NCBI RefSeq assembly: GCF_019649015.1
Contig: NZ_BLPI01000001.1
Span: 3,529,001-3,593,000, forward strand
Direction of reading: 5' to 3'
DNA length: 64,000 nucleotides
Source of the DNA: Agarivorans litoreus
Lineage (GTDB): Bacteria; Pseudomonadota; Gammaproteobacteria; Enterobacterales; Celerinatantimonadaceae
In this document: in pieces, positions 44,801 to 52,308 of the stretch
How the letters are laid out: each line of letters starts with the position of its first letter
Numbering within the stretch: position 1 is the stretch's first letter
Translations under genes and position numbers: made by a program
Notes under the pieces: generated by a model
Told to the model about the DNA's origin: nothing
Databases searched by the model: none
What the model saw: only the letters and a program-made list of their open reading frames with translations

Positions 44801-45099
44801 TCCCTAGCGCTAAGCACGATCAAGCCAAACTTACTGCTGAGCGCTTATTAGCTAATTTACACAAGAAAAACTACTTCAAAGACCAGTTACGCGATTGGGC
44901 TGAAAAACCTGATTTAGTGGATAGTTTACCCGACCTTAGTTGCTCAATTGGTATTACCGATTGCGGTGGGGTAGAACACAGTGATTTAAATGAAGATTGG
45001 CTATTAAAACAAGCCGACCGAGCTTTATATCGCGCGAAGGCAGAAGGTAAAGGTCGGGTGAGTGTAATGAGTTTAAGTAAAGAGTTTGAGCTGGACTAG
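41899..45099 (+). CDS. TPR-GAF-GGDEF protein, probable diguanylate cyclase
   Basis: 1066 residues without a membrane segment. Residues 1-240 look like a STAND/MalT-type ATPase domain that has lost the Walker A loop (EIVLVDDLYFEQQS and VVVSGWHF resemble the Walker B and sensor strands). Residues about 245-700 are TPR-like helices. A GAF-like domain lies at about 730-870. The GGDEF domain is at about 885-1060: DSLTGLLNRQ, DLDNFKIVND, RWGGDEF, with the inhibitory site RAGD five residues before. All catalytic residues are kept, so it should make cyclic-di-GMP. GGAGGG precedes the ATG. It is monocistronic. Confidence 0.9.
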   Translation: MPEMDSFVKRLSIDWQRALGGATSFSFFQSSDPDDLARCTSDFAEQQGIPLYMISLNNLSAYSPYSSLFSLLIRRFEQSKLSAEELAASVTDFVPLQQSLCAMLKGERYERSELVLVDDLYFEQQSIEKAIIALVAKLFVEPAIVVVSGWHFASASAIKMLQALVSSQLGVPVLVLISVDTQYALANRQDDEAWEGFLDWLDDSTLLHKVPASQSPLKVHWHYRDCVKSAESLVAENIAFMAWPEAEVAARLMLESSDLESSLKVRLQLSLAEALLYQGELNAAVTELELLQVFQESLNNTYDKVRLLNLLSVILVQQQSFEEAMQCSEAALEQANQATNGHLVAQSLFVNFYAHDKSSTPLKLDAFVHLDRELQQYNMDCSRLYALRNYYTYLRFYEDLDSSIALDFTQKAVKLARRIGHRQGIAASYHSKGIIYSYISRYHATFRCFAISSRIREELGEGSERVRMYNGTGYFNTLLENYTEAQQQYLAAYDIARHTGDYSELVVTLYNFAWLYFCTRDYQQACDVLEQLVRICRIRQMTHFPFRNLYDVFSLKGFCHSKLGERARAQQCLERMQGLPFKPSGTGAFLKALLQGALEVADGRLTSAEKIFEEAPALLGEVVDMDSRLLPQCSTELLEVYSRRGKWQACDNLLGNSLAMCEVLLLPRFTEIFNGIKKIIDKREEFYAKDIDKYPLAPIHLNLDDLVRNAKQDTQLRQVQQRLREMQLISRMQSLPERFESTVDLAVESLKLVCGNFTVQVGMVHHLASEGWDEWAHVGKLLSREQVEQYLAHVKDNHSTWINNSFSSKGEDGKRATYNSVACLPIFVDEHLYGALTLCNFNSNRYFDRQDQDTLNLISRQLGSQLQQLKHRENLLKMSTTDSLTGLLNRQALLARLEQELVMFEQQADTYHCSLAYIDLDNFKIVNDLLGHDVGDKVLSAFSDLLVDTMRAGDIVARWGGDEFVVVFPSAKHDQAKLTAERLLANLHKKNYFKDQLRDWAEKPDLVDSLPDLSCSIGITDCGGVEHSDLNEDWLLKQADRALYRAKAEGKGRVSVMSLSKEFELD

Positions 45100-45402
45100 A
45101 AAAGGAATGAGACGAAAAAGCGTTGATATGTGGTAGCAACACTTTTTTATTGTCTTAACTGTATTAGTGCTTAACTTAACTGGCAAGGCATTATGTTCTC
45201 GTGCTGGCTTCTCAATGGTATTGATAGAGTAATATTTAGGGCTATTTACTACCCAGAATAATTATTCTATTATGCTGATGATTTATTGAAGTGTCCTTCA
45301 AGCTCAATTTGCATAAGCTTTAAAGTAGTGTCAAATATCCCGTTGCGTTGTTCAGGTACTTCACATCTAAGTCCTCAATCGAAGATCAATGGATAACAAG
45401 TA

Positions 45403-45864
45403 ATGGAAGCAGATTACGCCAGCCTAGGTCGGCTTAATCCTAAAGATAAGGAATTTGCAAGCTCAACTATTCAGGCAAATTCCTGTTATCGTACTCACCG
45501 TATGTTTTATACAGCCTGGCACGAACGCTATTTATTTGCTACTAAGCTCCAACCTGCCTGCAAAAGCATCCTTTTAATTGCAACTAAAGCTTTCAAACAA
45601 ATAACACTTATTGATCTCCCTGCAAGCACAGTGGCGTCATGGAAAGCGGCTCGTTTGTCTACCCATCAATATGCCTCTTCTCATTTGGGTTCTAAAGTTG
45701 ATTCAGTAATTAGATCTGCTCTAAGGTGGTGTCTAGGCACTTTATGTATCAAGGGCCTTGTTAACTGTTATACAGTGGCTATTTTGGTTTTATATCGGCA
45801 ACAGAGCACAGGCATAATACATTTTAAGCAGTTAGAAGGCCCCACCATGGATGTTCTATCATGA
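45403..45864 (+). other. Uncertain reading frame in a 761-bp gap
   Basis: The stretch 45100-45860 holds no recognised gene. This 153-codon frame ends with TGA overlapping the next ATG (ATGA), as coupled genes often do, but its RBS is poor, the protein has no motif, and its composition (many Ser, Thr, Cys, Tyr with scattered Lys) is less gene-like than its neighbours. I lean towards non-coding; a promoter-like CATAATACATT (45812 on) for the next gene lies inside it. Confidence 0.25.
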
Positions 45865-46694
45865 AGCATAGCGAGGTAAAAAAATTCGTTTTTCCTACTA
45901 CTGTAGATGGCACCGCTTGCTGGGTTAAACGCCAAGGTGAAGACAAACGCAATCTGTTGCGTAGTAGTTTATTTTGGTTAGCCAAGCACTTTAAGGCATT
46001 AAGTTTCCTTGAAATTCGTTCAGCGATGCCACCACAACAGCGGTTTGATTTAGAGCTGCAACATTTGCGTGAATTCTCCGATCTAGGCTTGCCGGTTCCG
46101 CAACTGGTTGAAGCGACCAATGATTACTTTATTACTAAGGCTGCAGGGCAGCAGTTAACTAGACCTCAGCCCTTTCCAAATAAGGCGCTACTTACGCAAG
46201 CTTTTGACTTACTTGGACAGTTTCATCAAGCTGATGTGATCCATGGTCGCCCCGCCATGCGCGATATATTGGTCAACGAAGAAGGAAAATTAACTTATAT
46301 TGATTTAGAGGAGGCACGACACACTCAGTCTCAAACCCTGAAAAGTCGCGACGCAACTTTATTATTGGTTGACTCATATTGCTTACGGGCAGTCAGCCAG
46401 CAGACTCGAGTTCAACTAGTTAGGTACTGGATTGCCCAAGCTCACAGCCAAGACTGCCAATACTGGGAAAAATTACTAGGTTGGTATCGCTATTTACATT
46501 GGTTGCCAAGGCTTATTTTGCGCTTTAAAAACAATAGCTTGTCTAAGCAAATAATCCTCACAGCAAGAGTTATAGAGCAAGCGCTAAAGCTTGAAGAGAT
46601 AGCCTCTAAAGAAAATTTGGATGGCTCACAAAAGGCGGATCGGCCTGTATTTACCGATAAAGAAGACCAGCATACAAAGCAACATCATCAATAA
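45861..46694 (+). CDS. Kinase-fold protein (LPS/Kdo-kinase-like)
   Basis: 277 residues. A protein-kinase-like core: catalytic-loop stretch VIHGRPAMRDILV (about 130-142) and metal-binding IDLEEA (about 153). The order resembles the InaA/WaaP/RIO-like small kinases of Gram-negative bacteria, in which the lipopolysaccharide core or a protein is phosphorylated, but HGRPAMRDILV is not the standard HxDxxxxN. The C-terminal 40 residues are polar and low in complexity. The RBS is weak. The MBL lipoprotein gene follows 36 bases later. Confidence 0.7.
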   Translation: MKHSEVKKFVFPTTVDGTACWVKRQGEDKRNLLRSSLFWLAKHFKALSFLEIRSAMPPQQRFDLELQHLREFSDLGLPVPQLVEATNDYFITKAAGQQLTRPQPFPNKALLTQAFDLLGQFHQADVIHGRPAMRDILVNEEGKLTYIDLEEARHTQSQTLKSRDATLLLVDSYCLRAVSQQTRVQLVRYWIAQAHSQDCQYWEKLLGWYRYLHWLPRLILRFKNNSLSKQIILTARVIEQALKLEEIASKENLDGSQKADRPVFTDKEDQHTKQHHQ

Positions 46695-46730
46695 AATGAG
46701 TATCTAACTTTCCTTGAAGGGATCTAAAGT

Positions 46731-47741
46731 GTGAAGTTATTCGTAAAGTTATTAGTTTTGTCAGCAATTGGCTTAGTGATTGCCTGTAGTTCGTCGGATA
46801 AAGAGTACCAAAATAACCATCTTGAACCAATTGCGAAAAACCCCTTTAAGTTCTTCTATGTTCGTTATTTTGGTGATACTAGTTGGTCTGATCAAGCGGC
46901 CGAAGCTTACCGCGTACCACGCCAAGACGTTGATCTAGCGCTACTTAAAGATGGGCACTCAGGTATAAAGGTGACTTGGTTAGGTCATTCTAGTTTCTTA
47001 GTGCAACTGCCAGAGTTAACCTTTCTTACCGATCCGGTTTTTAGTGAACGAGTATCGCCTGTGAGCTTTGCCGGGCCAAAACGTTTAGTGCCACTTACCT
47101 TTAAACCAGAAGACCTACCTAGCGTGGATTTTGTAGTGATTTCTCATAATCACTACGATCATTTGGATAAAAAAGCCATTAAGCACTTTGGTAATTCTAC
47201 CCATTATTTTGTGCCCGAAGGCTTAGGTATTTGGTTTGAAAAAATGGATATTAAACCAAGCAATATTACCGAATTGCCGTGGTGGGGCTCGCAGCAAAAG
47301 GGCGAGGCCTTAATCACTGCTACGCCTAGCCAACATTGGTCGGCACGTGGCTTGTTTGATCGCAATAAAAGCCACTGGGCGAGTTGGTTGATTGAGTTTA
47401 GAGATAAGCGTTATTGGTTTGCAGGAGATACGGGTTATAACCCCTATGACTTCAAAGAAATAGGTGAACGAGCGGAAGAAATCGATTTGGCCTTTATTCC
47501 TATTGGAGCTTACTCACCACGTGGCTTCATGAAAGATCAACACGTTAACGTGCCTGAGGCGATTAAAGTTCACCAAGATGTAAAAGCTAAACTGTCGATT
47601 GGCATGCACTGGGGAACTTATCCGCTTACAGCGGAGCCGGTTATGGAGCCTGCCGAGTTGTTAGAAGATTTAACCGCCAAACAAGCCACATCGGCACCGT
47701 TTATTACCATGAAAATGGGTGAGACCTTGTTATTGGACTAG
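46731..47741 (+). CDS. MBL-fold metallo-hydrolase lipoprotein (NAPE-PLD/RomA-like)
   Basis: 336 residues. A lipoprotein signal LVIACSSS gives Cys19 as the lipidation site. The zinc motif HNHYDHLD (about 139-146) and further ligands in SQHWSARG, FAGDTGYN and MHWGTYPL place it in the UlaG/NAPE-PLD/RomA group of metallo-beta-lactamase folds. It probably hydrolyses a phosphodiester or lipid-type bond at the envelope. It starts with GTG; AAGG lies ten bases upstream. Confidence 0.88.
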   Translation: MKLFVKLLVLSAIGLVIACSSSDKEYQNNHLEPIAKNPFKFFYVRYFGDTSWSDQAAEAYRVPRQDVDLALLKDGHSGIKVTWLGHSSFLVQLPELTFLTDPVFSERVSPVSFAGPKRLVPLTFKPEDLPSVDFVVISHNHYDHLDKKAIKHFGNSTHYFVPEGLGIWFEKMDIKPSNITELPWWGSQQKGEALITATPSQHWSARGLFDRNKSHWASWLIEFRDKRYWFAGDTGYNPYDFKEIGERAEEIDLAFIPIGAYSPRGFMKDQHVNVPEAIKVHQDVKAKLSIGMHWGTYPLTAEPVMEPAELLEDLTAKQATSAPFITMKMGETLLLD

Positions 47742-47768
47742 GGTTATACCGCTAAACTAACCCTAGTA
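47738..47768. terminator. Hairpin between convergent MBL and GH8 genes
   Basis: ACTAGGGTTA and TAACCCTAGT form a perfect 10-bp stem with an 11-base loop, overlapping the MBL stop codon. The T run is short, so termination strength is uncertain. Confidence 0.6.
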
Positions 47769-47775
47769 TTTAAGC

Positions 47776-49155
47776 CTAATTTAGCGCTGGTTTATAGGTG
47801 TTTCCGGTTAGAGTTAGCGCGTATAGAGCCGAAAGTGCCATCCCGTAGTAATCGTTATTGGCATTTTCATAACCGTTAGCCCCAATGTTCCAAGGCAGGC
47901 TGCCATTTAAGGTTTCATCAACCCAATGCTCGGTGTAATTGTTAGCATTATCTGGATACCAGTTATAGAGCATTGCCGCCACCGCGAAACCACCAGAGAA
48001 GGAACGGCCATTATAACCAGCCGAGTTACCAGTCGCTTGGGAAATATCTGCGTTAATATCGGCAATGCCGCCATTATTGGAGTTGTTTACCAAGTCGTTG
48101 ATTAAACGACGAGTCCAGTTTTGCGACTCACTGGTTCCATACCAGGCATAGTCCATGGTTACTCGCCAAGGAATGCGTGAGGCATCTGAGCCATAGTTAG
48201 TACTTCTGCCAGTTACCGCGCTTCCATCTAACTTCATCCAATCGGGAACAAAGGTTTTATCCCCATTTGGGCCAGCTTTTTGTTTGTCGAGTAATTTGCT
48301 GTAAAGATCACGCGCGGCCGAATTCCAGCGGTCATTGGCATTTTTTACCGAGCTGTCTACTGAAGCCACTTCAGCAAAGTAGCGGAAAAATGCGGGTATA
48401 GAATAAGAAGCATCGATTTCATCTTTACACGGGTCGAAATTAGATTTTTGATAAGGTTTTACCACCCACGTGCCGCCGTCATCGGCGCACCAATGTAACC
48501 AGTTATCGTGCAGCTCATTAACTATGTGAATCGCCTCTGCGCGATAATCAATATCTGGGTTGTCCCATTTATCTGCGGCAACAAACAGTGCCATGGCGAT
48601 ATCAATATCACCATCAGTGGCTGGGCCACCGCCACCCGCACCAAAACAGGTTTGGTTTTGACCAACAATGCCATAACAAATTTGGTTGGTTACTGGAGAG
48701 GCATTGCTCCAAACTAACCAAGGCATTAAATCAGCATTGTTATCATCCAAGGCTTTTCGATAAAATCGGAACAGTTTGTCGAAACGAGTTTTGTCATCAC
48801 CGTAGGCGGTAACTAGCATACCGTAACCCATTCCTTCAGAGGCCGTTGCGTAGGCATCTTTACTTACATTGCCGCTACCATCGCGTAGTGCTCCGCCCGA
48901 ACCCCACTTTACACGCGCCATATTGGTACCGGCATCAACGATGTAGTTATTTACAAAGCGGTTATATATGGTGTTTAGCTCTGATGCGTTAATGGCTGTG
49001 TTGTTGGGGAGCAAAATACCGCCCCAATATCCAGAGTTCGCTAAATTCTGTTTAGTTAATGCCGCACTGGCCGAAAAACTGGCGCAACTTAACATTAATG
49101 CCGAACTGATTAATGCACAGCTGAGCAGAGGGCGGGTAGTTGAAAAAACTGTCAT
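47776..49155 (-). CDS. Secreted GH8 endoglucanase (cellulase)
   Basis: 459 residues with a signal peptide (SCALISSALMLSCASFSASA, cleaved near 32). The mature enzyme shows GH8 features: YATASEGMGYGMLV with the acid Glu, and ATDGDIDIAMALFVA with the catalytic-site Asp. It should cut beta-1,4-glucan chains outside the cell. It ends at the catalytic domain with no carbohydrate-binding module. It is a lone gene with a LacI-type operator before it and no bcs cellulose-synthesis genes nearby, which favours a degradative role over cellulose synthesis. Confidence 0.92.
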   Translation of the reverse strand: MTVFSTTRPLLSCALISSALMLSCASFSASAALTKQNLANSGYWGGILLPNNTAINASELNTIYNRFVNNYIVDAGTNMARVKWGSGGALRDGSGNVSKDAYATASEGMGYGMLVTAYGDDKTRFDKLFRFYRKALDDNNADLMPWLVWSNASPVTNQICYGIVGQNQTCFGAGGGGPATDGDIDIAMALFVAADKWDNPDIDYRAEAIHIVNELHDNWLHWCADDGGTWVVKPYQKSNFDPCKDEIDASYSIPAFFRYFAEVASVDSSVKNANDRWNSAARDLYSKLLDKQKAGPNGDKTFVPDWMKLDGSAVTGRSTNYGSDASRIPWRVTMDYAWYGTSESQNWTRRLINDLVNNSNNGGIADINADISQATGNSAGYNGRSFSGGFAVAAMLYNWYPDNANNYTEHWVDETLNGSLPWNIGANGYENANNDYYGMALSALYALTLTGNTYKPALN

Positions 49156-49188
49156 TGTTCATCCTTACAATTGATCATTATTATTTTT

Positions 49189-49200
49189 GTTAGCGCTAAC
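49189..49200. promoter_or_regulatory. LacI-family operator before the GH8 gene
   Basis: GTTAGCGCTAAC, a perfect 12-base palindrome with the central CG step typical of LacI/GalR operators, 34 bases upstream of the GH8 start. No LacI-family gene is in the window. The rest of 49156-49549 shows no gene. Confidence 0.6.
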
Positions 49201-49549
49201 CGTCATAGTTTATATTTTGTGCTGATCAAAAAGTGTTCAGGATGCGCTTTGGTCTTAGTGAATGTGATCTAGATGTGTGACATTGGTTGATAGTAATTTG
49301 TTAAGTTGTTGATAAAAAAGGATTGATTTATTTCATGGCGTTTGCTGCTTTTGAGAGGCTGGAAGCTATTTGCTAAAAAATAGCTACTTAGCTTGTGAAA
49401 AAAAATAATTGTTCGCTTCGTCTTATAAGGGATTTTTTACTTAAAAATCGGTTTATATCACAGCCATCTTTATACCTAATCATAATGATTGCCTATACCT
49501 GAACTGCTTGTTAGTATTTGTTTTTCAAGATGAACAGAGCGAAGTGAAA

Positions 49550-50425
49550 ATGGATTTGAACGAACTGAACCATGGACAAAGAAGCCGACTAGCTTTTATT
49601 GATTTTAGCTTAGAGTACTTTGGCGAAGTGAGTCGTGCCGACTTAATTAGTCGATTTAAAACCGGCCTTGCAGCTGCGACTCGTGATTTAGCCAGCTATA
49701 AGCAACTTGCACCTAATAATGCTTTTTTAGACCATAAGGCGCGCAGGTATTTACGCAGAGATAAGTTCTCCCCTTTGTTTTCTCATAATCCCGAAGCGAT
49801 TTTAACGGGGCTGTCTCATGGCTTTGGTGATGGCTTGTCGTTTCCTCTAGAGCCCAGCGATACATGCTTTGATGCGGTGAGGTTGGTGCACCCAAAGGCC
49901 GATTATATTGCCTCGATTATGCGCGCTATTCATCACCGCGTGCCGCTAAAATGCAGCTACTTGTCTATATCCTCTGGCGAAAGCAGCCGAGAAATAGTGC
50001 CTCACAGTTTAGTGAACAATGGTCACCGTTGGCATGTTAGAGCTTTTGACAGAGTAAGTGGGAGCTTTAGAGATTTTGTATGTACTCGCTTTACCCAACT
50101 CGAAGTACTCGATCAGTCAATTGCTACGCTAGAAGCGCGTGATTATGACAAACAGTGGAATCACATTGTGGAGTTGGAGCTGGTGGCTCATCCAAGTTTG
50201 CAGTACCCACAGGCTATTGAACTTGATTATGCGATGCATGAAGGGGCGCTTAAACTTGAAGTACGCGCCGCGCTGGCGGGGTATTTGTTACGCCAATGGA
50301 ATGTTGATTGTTCAAAACAGCACAGTTTGAGTGGTGGTGAATATCAATTAGCCTTAAAAGACAGCAAGGTATTGGCAAATGTAGCTGGCTTAAGCATTGC
50401 GCCAGGTTGGCAGTCAGAGGATTAA
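49550..50425 (+). CDS. WYL-domain transcriptional regulator
   Basis: 291 residues from the ATG at 49550 (a longer TTG frame starts at 49508). The N-terminal winged HTH (about 8-60: FGEVSRADLISRFKTGLAAATRDLA), the WYL domain (about 120-200: KCSYLSISSGESSREIVPHSLVNNGHRWHVRAFD) and a C-terminal WCX extension (about 210-290). The layout and length resemble CapW/BrxR repressors, which often sit beside anti-phage systems, but no defence genes are visible here. It is followed by a small gene eight bases later. Confidence 0.87.
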   Translation: MDLNELNHGQRSRLAFIDFSLEYFGEVSRADLISRFKTGLAAATRDLASYKQLAPNNAFLDHKARRYLRRDKFSPLFSHNPEAILTGLSHGFGDGLSFPLEPSDTCFDAVRLVHPKADYIASIMRAIHHRVPLKCSYLSISSGESSREIVPHSLVNNGHRWHVRAFDRVSGSFRDFVCTRFTQLEVLDQSIATLEARDYDKQWNHIVELELVAHPSLQYPQAIELDYAMHEGALKLEVRAALAGYLLRQWNVDCSKQHSLSGGEYQLALKDSKVLANVAGLSIAPGWQSED

Positions 50426-50433
50426 CAAGAACG

Positions 50434-50652
50434 ATGAGAGCAAGCTTACGCAGCCATGTTATTGAGGTTTGCCAAAGTAAAATTGACGCTAAGGGCAGTA
50501 ATGTAGGTTTGTCTTTCTATGCGTTTTTTGCCAATAAAAATGATAATCCCGAGCTACTAATGGAAGCTGCCAAGTGGTGGATTGAAACTCATCAGCTCGA
50601 TCATTTCGAAAAAGCGCATAAAATTAAAGCATTAGTTGAGTCTGAGAATTAA
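50434..50652 (+). CDS. Small conserved protein (DUF6500-like)
   Basis: 72 residues beginning MRASLRSHVIEVCQSKIDAK and containing GLSFYAFFANKNDNP and AAKWWIETHQLDHFEKAHKI. No membrane segment. It looks like a small conserved family, possibly DUF6500; I cannot confirm the name. It lies eight bases after the WYL regulator and is probably co-transcribed. Confidence 0.7.
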   Translation: MRASLRSHVIEVCQSKIDAKGSNVGLSFYAFFANKNDNPELLMEAAKWWIETHQLDHFEKAHKIKALVESEN

Positions 50653-50801
50653 GGCTCACTTGTAGGCTGGTGTTTCGGGTCTCTACTGCTGATTTTGCAG
50701 CGGAGACTTCGGCTTGAATGTGGATTATTTAACCACTACAATAGCGAACTTTTATTATTTTATAGAAGGTTGTGGTGCCAAAAGGTATCTCAAGTAGTTA
50801 A

Positions 50802-51464
50802 ATGTTTTGCTCCACTGTAACAGAAAAAACGCTGTTAAGTTTTTCTAGTTTTTCCTCCTTTTTGTTTGCTTTACTCGGAATCAGCTTTGGTTTGTGGGCC
50901 GGTTCTTTGGTGATTGTATTTGATGGCGCCTATTCATTAGTGAGTCTAGCCTTAACGCTGGTTTCGCTGGGCTCCCTAGCGCTTAGAAAACACCCTGTAT
51001 TTGAAGAGCAGCCCAATAAAGCATTAATGATAGAGCCCGCGGTAGTCGCCTTCAAAGGTTTAGCTATTAGTGCTATGTGTTTGTTTTCATTTGGATCTGC
51101 GGTTTTGGCTATAGTAAATGGAGGCCGCGATGTGGACACTGGTTTAGCTTTGCTGTTTGGGCTGCTTAATGTTGTTGGTTGTGTTGCGACTTACCTGATA
51201 CTAACAAAAGCCAGTAAACAGTCTTTGCTACTGGATGCAGAAGCGAAACAATGGTTAATGGACAGTGTGATAAGTGGGGCGGTGCTGCTCGGTTTTGTGG
51301 TGGCTATGCTATTAAGCAAGAGCGCCTATGCTGCATTTGCTGTTTACGCCGATCCGACAATGGTGATTATTGCCTCAGCTTATTTCGTTTGGGTTCCGCT
51401 TAAAATGACCTTACGCGCGTTAAATCAGCTAAACAGTATTAGAAAGCTTGAATTTAGTTATTAG
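50802..51464 (+). CDS. Cation-diffusion-facilitator-like membrane protein
   Basis: 220 residues with six likely membrane helices. FGLWAGSLVIVFDGAYSLVSLAL in helix 1-2 and LLLDAEAKQWLMDSVISGAVL near helix 5 match the CDF layout with acidic metal-site residues (Asp in FDG, Asp in WLMDS), although His of the usual HxxxD is Trp-shifted (QWLMD). The roughly 80-residue cytoplasmic domain of CDF proteins is missing. It may transport a divalent cation or another substrate. Confidence 0.72.
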   Translation: MFCSTVTEKTLLSFSSFSSFLFALLGISFGLWAGSLVIVFDGAYSLVSLALTLVSLGSLALRKHPVFEEQPNKALMIEPAVVAFKGLAISAMCLFSFGSAVLAIVNGGRDVDTGLALLFGLLNVVGCVATYLILTKASKQSLLLDAEAKQWLMDSVISGAVLLGFVVAMLLSKSAYAAFAVYADPTMVIIASAYFVWVPLKMTLRALNQLNSIRKLEFSY

Positions 51465-51501
51465 TCGGAAGCGAGCTGTTAATACTTGGTAAAACGAGAG
51501 C

Positions 51502-51535
51502 AAAAAGGCGTGAAGTAATAACTTACGCCTTTTTT
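51502..51535. terminator. Bidirectional terminator
   Basis: AAAAAGGCGT-G-AAGT with ACTT-ACGCCTTTTT, one bulged base, loop AATA. It lies between the CDF-like gene (plus) and the next gene (minus). Confidence 0.85.
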
Positions 51536-51542
51536 GTTTGGC

Positions 51543-51920
51543 TTAGTTGCTGTAGCAGCTATCCCAATCGCCGTAGTTTGCGTCACCGGCAAGAACTTGC
51601 AACTCAACCTCACCCAGTACTTTAACAATGGCGGCATTGGCCAGCTCAATCACCGCATCTAACTCTGCCTGTTCGGTGAAGAAGTTAATGGCTACATGGT
51701 ACTGTTCGTTAAAGTAGGCGATAAACAGCTCCCAGCCTTGCTGCTGTTGGGTATTGGCTAGCTCAGCATCTACGTCATCAAATTTTTCAATGTCTGCTAC
51801 AAAACGGATTTCGGCACAGGTTTGTGCGAAAGGTCCAATCGCCATCTTTTTTAGGTGGCGGGCTTTATGGTGGCTTTTAACTTGTGGCTTGGCTAAATCA
51901 GGAACAGAGATAACAGTCAT
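51543..51920 (-). CDS. Hypothetical protein, 125 residues
   Basis: A soluble, acidic protein (pattern such as DIEKFDDVDAELANTQQQQGWELFIAYF) with a basic N-terminus (KSHHKARHLKKM). No signal peptide, membrane segment or known motif. It has a shared terminator downstream and no operon partner. Confidence 0.6.
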   Translation of the reverse strand: MTVISVPDLAKPQVKSHHKARHLKKMAIGPFAQTCAEIRFVADIEKFDDVDAELANTQQQQGWELFIAYFNEQYHVAINFFTEQAELDAVIELANAAIVKVLGEVELQVLAGDANYGDWDSCYSN

Positions 51921-52104
51921 TTTAAGTACCTAGTGGAAAATAGTCATTGGATTCAGCTAGGCAATATTTTTGTGCCAAGCTGTTTGAGCGCGAGCTTAGT
52001 CTAGCTGCTGCATTGGCGCAAGCTAAAGCTGAGACTCTAGCTATTTTTGTACTAGCATAAATCACTGTACATCAAAGCTTACAGTCACGTTTTACCAATT
52101 GAGC

Positions 52105-52134
52105 TTGCTTTGCCTGAGATGGGTTAATATTAAA
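52105..52134 (+). promoter_or_regulatory. Promoter candidate for a small RNA
   Basis: TTGCTT (52105-52110) and TATTAA (52129-52134), spaced by 18 bases; TAATAT at 52125 is an alternative -10. The predicted start is near 52141. No gene follows before a strong terminator. Confidence 0.4.
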
Positions 52135-52140
52135 CGGTGC

Positions 52141-52267
52141 TAGCGAAAAAGTTGTCGTTATGATTGAGCCGCTGCGCTTTTTTCGTTTCATTTGAACTTC
52201 TATTATTTTTAAGTATTCACGTTCTCGCGTGACTCCCACCTAAGGCCACTGGCCTTAGGTTTTTTTT
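52141..52267 (+). ncRNA. Possible small RNA
   Basis: About 127 bases lie between a promoter candidate and a strong plus-strand terminator at 52239-52267, with no plus-strand gene upstream that would need it (the nearest one ends at 51464 with its own terminator). The inside contains an AT-rich single-stranded-looking stretch (TATTATTTTTAAG, 52201-52213) of the kind Hfq binds. I do not recognise the family. The rest of the gap 51921-52140 shows nothing. Confidence 0.4.
52239..52267 (+). terminator. Strong plus-strand terminator without an obvious gene
   Basis: CCTAAGGCC, loop ACT, GGCCTTAGG and eight T. In the minus direction there is no T run, so it does not serve the dehydrogenase gene to its right. 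Confidence 0.88.
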
Positions 52268-52308
52268 GTCTGCAGTTTGCTGCTTAATGATAAGCAGCGA
52301 AGGGGCAA

